This document shows positions 57,794 to 64,000 of a DNA stretch of 64,000 nucleotides, one piece after another (position 1 is the stretch's first letter; the number at the start of each line of letters is the position of its first letter). Source of the stretch: Salipiger sp. IMCC34102 (GTDB taxonomy: Bacteria; Pseudomonadota; Alphaproteobacteria; Rhodobacterales; Rhodobacteraceae); assembly GCF_004145405.1 (NCBI RefSeq), contig NZ_SELQ01000001.1, positions 434,001 to 498,000 of the forward strand. Reading direction: 5' to 3'. The notes below the pieces were generated by a model. It had not been told where the DNA came from. It did not search any database and worked only from the letters and a program-made list of their open reading frames with translations. A program made the translations under genes and the position numbers.

Positions 57794-58125
57794 TGGCGCG
57801 CCGCATGGGAATGGTCATCGGGCTGCGGCCCGAGCGGGTGGCCGAGTATCGCGACCTGCACGCCGCCCCCTGGCCCGAAATGAACGCGGCGCTGAGCGCC
57901 GCCAACATACGCAACTACACCATCTTCCTGCGCGAGCCCGAGAACCTGCTCTTCGGGGTCTGGGACTACGTGGGCGACGACTACGCGGCGGATATGAAGC
58001 GGCTTGGCGACAGCGAGATCACGCGCAAGTGGCTGGCCCTGACCGATCCCTGCCAGATCCCCCTGCCCACGGCGCGCGAGGGTGAATGGTGGAGCGACGC
58101 GGTCGAGATCTTTCACCTCGACTAG
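57793..58125 (+). CDS. L-rhamnose/L-fucose mutarotase (RhaM family)
   Basis: A 110-residue dimeric ferredoxin-like epimerase that interconverts alpha and beta anomers of 6-deoxyhexoses. Family features: VIGLRPERVAEYRDLHAAPWPEM with the catalytic His, NYTIFLREPENLLFG, and the C-terminal EWWSDAVEIFHLD. GTG at 57790 directly before the ATG is an alternative start. Its presence is the clearest sign that the transported sugar is a deoxyhexose. It is coupled to the transporter ATPase. Confidence 0.9.
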   Translation: MARRMGMVIGLRPERVAEYRDLHAAPWPEMNAALSAANIRNYTIFLREPENLLFGVWDYVGDDYAADMKRLGDSEITRKWLALTDPCQIPLPTAREGEWWSDAVEIFHLD

Positions 58126-58169
58126 GCGCATGCCCGCACCGATCGAACGACCAGGAAAGCAGAGGCACA

Positions 58170-59351
58170 GTGACCAACCCGACCCGCCCGACCCGCGTGC
58201 TCGTCCTCGATCACGTCGGCCTGACGCTCGATGCGACCGGCAGGCCCGATCCCTCGCAGGTGCGCGATTACGTCGACGGCCTCGACGGCTGCCGCTTCGT
58301 GGAGGGCGCGATCCCGGGCGCCGAGGACGCGGCGTCCGAAGCGGCAGCTCACACGATTCACTTCCACTACCGACCGGACATCTCCACCCCCGCCGAGCTG
58401 CGCGAAGCCACAAAGGGCGGTGTCTACGACGCCGTGATCGCCGCGGCCACGCTGGTGCCCGAGGATGTCTCGTTCCCCGCGGGCGGGGTGCGTATCGGCG
58501 CGGGCACCGGCAACATGGCGAGCGCCTCCTGGGGCGGGGCGCAGGGACGGGGCGGCACGGCACCGCTGATGAACACGCCGGGGGTCAACTGCGTGGCCAC
58601 GGCGCAGATGGCCTGGAAGGCCCTGATGCATGTGGCCCCCGATCTTCCGCTCGCATCGTTGTCGGAGCGCGTCATGGCCGGACGATTCGACACCGGCCGG
58701 GATCTGGCCAGCGTGCCGACCCGCAAGCTCGAAGGGCGCCGGATCGCCGTGATCGGCTACGGCAACATCGGACGGGAAATGGTCCGTCTGGCCCTGGCGT
58801 TCCGCATGGATGTCCGTGTCTTCGCCCGGTCGCACCATGCACCGCGGATCAGGGGCGATGGCGCGTCCCACGCCGCCACGATTCAGGAGGCGGCACGGGA
58901 CGCGGACATGCTGAGCGTGCACCTGGGCCTCGGCCCGGTGGACCCCGCGCGCGGCATCCCCGCCAATACCGGCCTGATCGATGCCGGCGTGCTCGAGGCG
59001 CTGGCGCCGGGGGCGATCCTGGTGAATTTCGACCGCGGCGAGCTGGTGGATTGCGCGGCTCTGGATGCGGCCCTGGCATCGGGGCAGGTCGGTCACGCCG
59101 CGATCGACGCGGATGTCTTCGTCGACCCCGAGACCGGCGCGGTGTCGGGTCCGATGGCGCCCTACCTCGATCTCGTACCGCGGCACCGCGCGCGCCTGTG
59201 CCTCCTGCCGCATGCCGCAGCCGACACCGATCACCCGACCCGGGTCGCGGGGGCAAGGATGGCCGTGGACCAGATCGTGCGTGCCATCCGCACGGGCGAG
59301 GTGACGAACCCGGTGGGCGATCTGCCCGATGGCTACACCGCCACGCGCTGA
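58170..59351 (+). CDS. D-2-hydroxyacid dehydrogenase family protein
   Basis: A 393-residue NAD(P)-dependent oxidoreductase with the D-isomer 2-hydroxyacid dehydrogenase fold. The cofactor motif is GYGNIGREM in the middle, the catalytic Arg lies in LVNFDRGELVD, an acidic residue in DADVFVDPE and the His in LLPHAAAD. The start is GTG with AGAGG upstream. It ends the dehydratase-transporter operon, 44 nt after the mutarotase. Its step is not part of the known oxidative fucose or rhamnose route; it may handle an overflow keto acid (glyoxylate, hydroxypyruvate or a keto-deoxy acid). Confidence 0.82.
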   Translation: MTNPTRPTRVLVLDHVGLTLDATGRPDPSQVRDYVDGLDGCRFVEGAIPGAEDAASEAAAHTIHFHYRPDISTPAELREATKGGVYDAVIAAATLVPEDVSFPAGGVRIGAGTGNMASASWGGAQGRGGTAPLMNTPGVNCVATAQMAWKALMHVAPDLPLASLSERVMAGRFDTGRDLASVPTRKLEGRRIAVIGYGNIGREMVRLALAFRMDVRVFARSHHAPRIRGDGASHAATIQEAARDADMLSVHLGLGPVDPARGIPANTGLIDAGVLEALAPGAILVNFDRGELVDCAALDAALASGQVGHAAIDADVFVDPETGAVSGPMAPYLDLVPRHRARLCLLPHAAADTDHPTRVAGARMAVDQIVRAIRTGEVTNPVGDLPDGYTATR

Positions 59352-59433
59352 CCGCGCGCGCGGCCCACTTCGACGGGCGGCCCGGACAGGCCCCGGAGCC
59401 GCCTGAGCGCCCCGACCCTGGCAACAGGCCCCG

Positions 59434-60264
59434 CTACAGCTTCCAGATCCGGCGGGCGTTCCCGGAGGCGAACTTGGCGCGCTCCTCTGCCGAGGCGCTC
59501 GCGATCAGCGCCTGCGTCGCGGCCATCCATTGTTCGAGCGAGGCGTTGAGCGTGACGACGGGACTGTCCGAGCCCCAGACAACGCGGTCCCAGCCGAACG
59601 CTTCGATGGTCTGTTCGACGTAAGGGCGCAGATGCTCGACCGTCCAGTCGGGCCCCGCATAGGCGCTGATGCCTGAGATCTTGGCATTCACGTTCGGCAG
59701 GACCGCAAGGCGGTCGAGGCCCCGGCGCCAGTCCTTCATGTCACCGCCGACGATGTCCGGAACGCCGCAGTGGTCGAGCACGAATTCGGTCGCCTCGCAG
59801 GCGCGCACCAGGTCCCGGGCAAGGTCGAGCTGGTCCGTCCGCACGCAGATATCGAACGGCAGGCCGACCGCGCCCAAGCGGCCCACGTTGGCCCTGAACC
59901 GCGCATCGCGGGACAGGTCGTCCGGCATCACGTGCAGCACCCGGCGGACCCCCTTGACGATGCGGCGGTCCAACCGGTCGAGAAAGGCGTCGAACCCCGC
60001 GTCCTCGGGCCGCGCGCCGGAAATCGCGCCCACCATGAGGCTGCCCGGGCGTTGCGCGACCTCGCCGATCATCTCGGTTTCGGCCAGGATGTCGGCAGGC
60101 GCACAGTCGTTTTCCATGTGCAGGACCGCCTCGATCCCGATCCGCCGCGCGATCTTCGCGTAGGCCTCGAAACTCCAGTCACGATCGAGCGCCCCGGCAC
60201 CTTCGAGCCACGGGTAGGACAGGCGCGACTTGTCGACGAGGTGCAGGTGCGTGTCGATGAACAT
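59434..60264 (-). CDS. Amidohydrolase-2 family sugar lactonase (L-fucono/L-rhamnono-lactonase type)
   Basis: A 276-residue TIM-barrel hydrolase of the amidohydrolase-2 family. The metal HxH is in FIDTHLHLVD at the N-terminus, FVLDHCGVPD lies in the middle, and the late Asp in VVWGSDSPV. Family members open L-fucono-1,5-lactone or L-rhamnono-lactone. The start at 60264 begins with the conserved metal motif and follows AAGG; 14 upstream codons add nothing recognisable. It faces the main operon convergently but has its own operator palindrome upstream. Confidence 0.86.
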   Translation of the reverse strand: MFIDTHLHLVDKSRLSYPWLEGAGALDRDWSFEAYAKIARRIGIEAVLHMENDCAPADILAETEMIGEVAQRPGSLMVGAISGARPEDAGFDAFLDRLDRRIVKGVRRVLHVMPDDLSRDARFRANVGRLGAVGLPFDICVRTDQLDLARDLVRACEATEFVLDHCGVPDIVGGDMKDWRRGLDRLAVLPNVNAKISGISAYAGPDWTVEHLRPYVEQTIEAFGWDRVVWGSDSPVVTLNASLEQWMAATQALIASASAEERAKFASGNARRIWKL

Positions 60265-60326
60265 GAAGGCAGGCCTTTTGGGTGTCGGAACGGACGAGCA
60301 GGACAAGAAATATCAGTATTCCTTAC

Positions 60327-60338
60327 TTGATATATCAA
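60327..60338. promoter_or_regulatory. GntR-type operator before the lactonase gene
   Basis: TTGATATATCAA, a perfect 12-base palindrome 63 nt upstream of the lactonase ATG. It shares 11 identical bases with the operator at 52403-52413. The rest of the 476-nt gap between the lactonase and the next gene (60265-60740) contains no gene or hairpin I can support. Confidence 0.65.
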
Positions 60339-60740
60339 ATCAATGCGGTCTAGGCGGTGACCCACCCCGACCCGCCAGCGCCCTCACGCGCGGCGCGCTG
60401 CCCGCAAGACAGCGTATCCGATTGAAACGCGACCTTTGCAGGCCGTTCGGCCAAACGATCTACGCCACCCCCCGAACCCGGTTCCCGCCCGAGCGAGGCC
60501 CCGTTTCATGATTCTGCTGGCGGCGGTCATATAGGTCTGCCTCTGTGGCGGAGAAATATCGTTTGAAAACAGGTGGCGAGATCTCGGCGCGGAACCGGGA
60601 TTGCGGTCTTCGTCAGAAAGGATTGCCTCCCAAGGCCCGTATGGCGCTCGTCAGCGCGCGAAGCTGCCGTTCAGGCAGCGTGCGGCGAAGGTCGGCATCG
60701 AGCCCTTTGCCGGCAATCGTGTCATATGCTAGGGCAAACC

Positions 60741-61742
60741 ATGCTTCGGACAGATCCCCAGCAGCTCATGCGAACCCCATTCATCTATAGAATGTTCGGG
60801 CCGCCGCAGTCGTCTCTTGAAATGCTCGTGCATGAACTGCCGCCACGCGACCCCGGTTCAATTCGCGTGAGAGTTTCACATGTGCCGGTCAACCCATCCG
60901 ATCTCATACCGATCACAGGAGCCTATGCGCATCGGATATCGCTGCCGGGTGTGGCGGGATACGAAGGCGTCGGGCGTGTGGTCGAAGCTCCGGACGGTCT
61001 ATCTCACATGGTCGGTCAGCGCGTCCTGCCTCTGCGGGGCGAAGGCACGTGGCAGACCTATGTCGATTGCCCCGCCCATCATGCAGTGGAGGTGCCCGAC
61101 ACGGTTCCAGACCTGGTTGCGGCGCGGGCATATATCAATCCTCTGGCCGCCGCCACGATGCTTCGGCTCTGGCCCGTCCGTGATAAGGTGGTCCTGCTTA
61201 GTGGTGCGGGATCAAGCTGTTCGGAACACTTGGGACGTTGGGCCATCCGTCAAAGAGCCAAGCGCGTCTTGGGGATCTATCGTTCGGAGTGCCGAAAGGA
61301 TCGGTTGCACCGGGTAGGTATCGAACCGATCGCAGCATCCGATCTTGACGCCATTTCGAACGCCTCCGTCTCGGCCGACGTCGCCTTCGATGCCCTTGGT
61401 GGCGACATCGCAAGATGCGTGCTGGAACGGATGCGCGGGGAGACGGATTTTGTCGCCTACGGTCTTTTGTCGGGCAAGCCGGTCATGATCGGAGCAGAGA
61501 TCAGAGCGCGATACCACCGGTTTCACATGCGCGATCACTTCTCGGTCCTGGCGGGCCAAGGCATGCAAACTGCATTCGCCCAGATCTGGCCGCTGCTGGC
61601 AGATGCCCCGCCGCCACCTCCAAGGGTTTTCCCGGCCCAAGAGTGGCGGGAGGCCCTATCGGAAGTCGAAAAGCCAGGTGGCCAGAAACCAATACTCGAT
61701 CTGTCCAGCCTCACCCAACGAACGGCGGCTTCGTCCGCATAG
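60741..61742 (+). CDS. Quinone-oxidoreductase/enoyl-reductase-like MDR protein
   Basis: A 333-residue medium-chain dehydrogenase/reductase. The GroES-like half contains VSHVPVNPSDLIPITG and LPGVAGYEGVGRVVEA, as in non-zinc quinone and trans-2-enoyl-CoA reductases; no structural-zinc cysteine cluster is present. The cofactor half is VVLLSGAGSSCSEHLGRWAIRQRAKRVLGI, a divergent nucleotide loop. The ATG at 60741 follows AGGG; upstream ATGs at 60726 and in-frame codons before it lack a ribosome site. GC content and codon choice are visibly lower than in neighbours and it lies beside a tRNA 3' end, which suggests transfer. Substrate unknown. Confidence 0.78.
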   Translation: MLRTDPQQLMRTPFIYRMFGPPQSSLEMLVHELPPRDPGSIRVRVSHVPVNPSDLIPITGAYAHRISLPGVAGYEGVGRVVEAPDGLSHMVGQRVLPLRGEGTWQTYVDCPAHHAVEVPDTVPDLVAARAYINPLAAATMLRLWPVRDKVVLLSGAGSSCSEHLGRWAIRQRAKRVLGIYRSECRKDRLHRVGIEPIAASDLDAISNASVSADVAFDALGGDIARCVLERMRGETDFVAYGLLSGKPVMIGAEIRARYHRFHMRDHFSVLAGQGMQTAFAQIWPLLADAPPPPPRVFPAQEWREALSEVEKPGGQKPILDLSSLTQRTAASSA

Positions 61743-61854
61743 CCGACGCTCGCGCCAGCCGCAGCAAAGGTCCGCTTCGGCTTAGACCGCCCGGTCAGAG
61801 GCGATGCTTCTGACGAAAAGGCCAAGACCATGTGGTGCTGTTCATCTGGATGAC

Positions 61855-61931
61855 TGGTCGGGCTGAGAGGATTCGAACCTCCGACCCCCTGCTCCCGAAG
61901 CAGGTGCGCTACCAGGCTGCGCTACAGCCCG
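61855..61931 (-). tRNA. tRNA-Pro (anticodon CGG)
   Basis: On the minus strand: acceptor CGGGCTG/CAGCCCG, D arm with AGCCTGGTAGCGC, anticodon stem-loop CCTGC-TTCGGGA-GCAGG with anticodon CGG, T arm GGTTCGAATCC, discriminator A and encoded CCA. It reads CCG codons. Its 3' end faces the atypical gene at 60741-61742, the side at which integrative elements usually insert; no integrase or att duplication is seen. Confidence 0.96.
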
Positions 61932-61973
61932 ACCGTGGCGGCGTCCTATCCCCGCGAAGGCGCTTTGACAAGC

Positions 61974-63029
61974 CTAATCCGTATCGGTGCGCCGCGGCTC
62001 GGCGACCGGGGGCACGCGACCGGGCAGGCCGCGCAGGTGCGGGCGGGCACGGGCGGAGGGGGCATTGTCGGGCATCTCGCGCGGGATCGTGGGGGCGATC
62101 TCCTCTGGCAGGCGCAGGCGCAGGAAGGTGCCGGTGTCGATCCGCAGGCGGGTGCGCAGGACCGGCGTGGCGCTGTCCTGCGACCGGCTCTCGCGCAGCA
62201 CGATGTAAAGGCCGCTCGCGATGATGATCGCCGCACCCAGCACCGTGGTGCCGTCCGGCGTCTCGCCGAAGAAGAGCACGCCGAAAAGCGTGGCCCAGAG
62301 GATCTGGCTGTACTGCATGGGGGCCACGATGACCGCTTCGCCCGCGCGGTAGGCGCCGATGACCAGCAGGCCCGCGGCGAAGGAGAAGACCGCGATGACC
62401 GCGGCCATGCCGATGTGTTCGATCGGCATGGGCCGATAGACGGTGCCCAGCAGCGCGCCCATGACGACGAAGTTGCCGACCAGCGGGAAGAGCATCAGCA
62501 CCACGGGCCGCTCGTCCGCGCCGATCTTGCGCACGATGATCGAGGTCAGGGAGGAGCCTATGGCGGCGGCCATGGCGGCCGCGTGCCCCAGTTCCAGTTG
62601 CGTGCTGCCCGGGCGCAGGACGACCATGACGCCGGCCAGCCCCACGACCACGGCCAGGGCGCGGCGCAGGCGGACCCGCTCTCCCAGGATCGGGATGGCC
62701 AGGATCGTGATCAGCAGGGGCGAGGCGAAGAGGATCGCGTAGACCTGCGCCAGGGGCAGGACGCTGAACGCATAGAAGGCCGAGATCCCGGTCATGACGC
62801 CCGCCGCCGTCCGCAGGGCCATCCACCACGGGTGGTGTGGTCTGAGCGTGCCCGGCGTGGGGTCGCGCATCAGTTGCACCGTCGCCAGCGGAAACGAGAG
62901 CAGGACCGAGAAGAACACCACCTGGATCGGCGAATAGCTTCCCCCCAGCACCTTGATGAAGACATCATGCGTCGCGAAGATCGCGAAGGCGAGAAGCGCC
63001 AGAAGAGCGCCACGGGCGTTGGAGGACAT
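61974..63029 (-). CDS. EamA/DMT-superfamily transporter
   Basis: A 351-residue membrane protein with ten hydrophobic segments in two EamA repeats (about residues 8-140 and 150-285) and a long hydrophilic Arg/Pro-rich C-terminal tail (about 290-351). MSSNARGALLALLAFAIFATHDVFIK opens the first helix; LAIPILGERVRLRRALA and LFFGETPDGTTVLGAAII are typical repeat ends. The substrate is unknown (metabolite or amino-acid export is common). The ATG at 63029 follows AGGAAACC. The tail beyond residue 290 is longer than usual. Confidence 0.85.
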   Translation of the reverse strand: MSSNARGALLALLAFAIFATHDVFIKVLGGSYSPIQVVFFSVLLSFPLATVQLMRDPTPGTLRPHHPWWMALRTAAGVMTGISAFYAFSVLPLAQVYAILFASPLLITILAIPILGERVRLRRALAVVVGLAGVMVVLRPGSTQLELGHAAAMAAAIGSSLTSIIVRKIGADERPVVLMLFPLVGNFVVMGALLGTVYRPMPIEHIGMAAVIAVFSFAAGLLVIGAYRAGEAVIVAPMQYSQILWATLFGVLFFGETPDGTTVLGAAIIIASGLYIVLRESRSQDSATPVLRTRLRIDTGTFLRLRLPEEIAPTIPREMPDNAPSARARPHLRGLPGRVPPVAEPRRTDTD

Positions 63030-63137
63030 CGGAGGTTTCCTGAAAGCGGGCCGGTCCTTGTTCGGACGCCGACCACCGACCGTCAAGGGCCGCGGCGCGG
63101 CGCGGCGGGATCCCCCCACCGCGCCGCGCGGGACATC

Positions 63138-64000
63138 TCAGAGGCTGGCGTCGAGCGCCGCCAGGATCCGGTCGCCCATCTCGCTGGTCGAGATCGGGGT
63201 ACCGCCTTCGGGGCCCAGCAGGTCCGCGGTGCGCGCGCCATCGGCCAGCACGGTCTCGACGGCCTGTTCAAGCCGGTCCGCCTCGGTCCCGGCGTCGAAG
63301 GAATAGCGCAGCGCCATGGCGAAGCTCAGGATGCAGGCGATCGGGTTCGCCTTGCCCTGGCCCGCGATGTCGGGGGCGGAGCCGTGCACCGGCTCGTACA
63401 GGGCCTTGGGCCGCCCGTTGGCCATCGGCAGACCCAGCGAGGCGCTGGGCAGCATGCCGAGCGAGCCGGTCAGCATCGCGGCGGCGTCCGACAGAAGGTC
63501 GCCGAACAGGTTGTCGGTGACGATGACGTCGAACTGCTTGGGATTGCGCACCAGTTGCATGGCGCCGTTGTCGGCGTACATGTGGCTCAGCTCGACGTCC
63601 TGGTAGTCCTTCTGGTGCACTTCCGTGACGACCTGCCGCCAAAGGACACCCGATTCCATGACGTTGGCCTTCTCCATCGAGCAGACCTTGTTGCCGCGAC
63701 GCCGGGCCAGCTCGAAGGCGGAACGGGCAACGCGGGCGATCTCGCTCTCGGTGTAGCGCTGGGTGTTGATGCCCACCCGCTCGTTACCTTCGGTGTGGAT
63801 GCCGCGGGGGTCGCCGAAGTAGACGCCCGAGGTCAGCTCTCGGACGATCATGATGTCCAGCCCCGCAACGACGTCCCGCTTGAGCGAGGAGAAATCGGCG
63901 AGCGCGTCGAAGCATTGTGCCGGTCGCAGGTTGGAAAAGAGGTCCATCTCCTTGCGCAGGCGCAGCAACCCGCGTTCGGGCTTGAGGCTGAAGTCCAGGT
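63138..64000 (-). CDS. leuB: 3-isopropylmalate dehydrogenase (C-terminal part, runs off window)
   Basis: About 287 codons of LeuB are visible; the N-terminus lies beyond position 64000. The enzyme oxidatively decarboxylates 3-isopropylmalate in leucine synthesis. Seen: [24 protein letters not shown], the catalytic Tyr/Lys segments ([29 protein letters not shown]), [10 protein letters not shown] with metal aspartates, and the NAD loop [17 protein letters not shown]. The frame stays open to the window edge. Confidence 0.95.
   Translation of the reverse strand, partial: LDFSLKPERGLLRLRKEMDLFSNLRPAQCFDALADFSSLKRDVVAGLDIMIVRELTSGVYFGDPRGIHTEGNERVGINTQRYTESEIARVARSAFELARRRGNKVCSMEKANVMESGVLWRQVVTEVHQKDYQDVELSHMYADNGAMQLVRNPKQFDVIVTDNLFGDLLSDAAAMLTGSLGMLPSASLGLPMANGRPKALYEPVHGSAPDIAGQGKANPIACILSFAMALRYSFDAGTEADRLEQAVETVLADGARTADLLGPEGGTPISTSEMGDRILAALDASL

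Noticed and set aside
60327-60338. FNR/FnrL box before the lactonase
   Set aside because: FNR needs TTGAT-N4-ATCAA (14 bases). Here the arms are separated by only two bases, and the same sequence recurs before the GntR gene and enzyme operon, so a GntR operator explains it better.

Overview
The window looks like a high-GC alphaproteobacterial chromosome of the order Rhodobacterales (a roseobacter-type marine bacterium). The evidence is gene order and protein style: hemJ / maf-aroE-coaE-dnaQ / secB, tsaE-amgK-murU-addB-addA-trxA, the regB-senC-regA redox locus beside ahcY, and pyk-rpmI-rplT-pheS. All are single-copy, housekeeping-type genes, most of them packed with ATGA or GTGA overlaps. I see no prophage, integrase, transposase or CRISPR array.

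Layout. 0-0.9 kb: hemJ (-), then a roughly 400-nt AT-richer gap with three TTGTCCACA-type DnaA boxes and a perfect IHF consensus. Its position between a heme gene and maf-aroE-coaE-dnaQ matches the alphaproteobacterial chromosomal origin, so this is probably oriC. 0.9-11.8 kb: nucleotide, shikimate, CoA and DNA-polymerase genes, SecB, FxsA, Tim44-like protein, MltA, Smr protein, an MFS transporter, HslVU, a capsule-synthesis-like protein and thioredoxin. 11.8-21.8 kb, all leftward: AddAB recombination nuclease, the MurU/AmgK cell-wall recycling pair, TsaE and a PAS-domain protein that lacks a kinase domain but has a full CtrA box upstream. 21.9-26.8 kb: RegB/SenC/RegA redox control, an HD hydrolase and AhcY. 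27-41 kb: small conserved proteins, GpsA, TsaD, HemD, a mitofilin-like protein, HemY, tRNA-Thr, PheS, L20/L35, pyruvate kinase, an N-formylglutamate amidohydrolase, DUF1244, a 44-residue charged protein and a MarR regulator.

41-60 kb is a catabolic block with two systems. The first (41.0-48.7 kb) is a LacI regulator with a sorbitol/mannitol ABC transporter (SmoEFGK type), sorbitol dehydrogenase and mannitol 2-dehydrogenase. Similar palindromes TWTAC-N4-GTAAA precede both the regulator and the transporter. The second (48.9-60.3 kb) encodes a nearly complete non-phosphorylating 6-deoxyhexose pathway (L-fucose or L-rhamnose type): aldose dehydrogenase, lactonase, enolase-superfamily dehydratase, SDR dehydrogenase, diketo-acid hydrolase, sugar mutarotase and a CUT1 ABC transporter. 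It also has a GntR/FadR-type regulator and an unexpected D-2-hydroxyacid dehydrogenase. The palindrome TTGATATATCA(A), or one-mismatch versions of it, lies upstream of all three enzyme transcription units and the regulator, which defines a compact local regulon.

60.7-64 kb: a quinone-oxidoreductase-like gene with lower GC and different codon use, lying at the 3' side of tRNA-Pro(CGG); then an EamA transporter and the C-terminal part of LeuB, which runs off the window.
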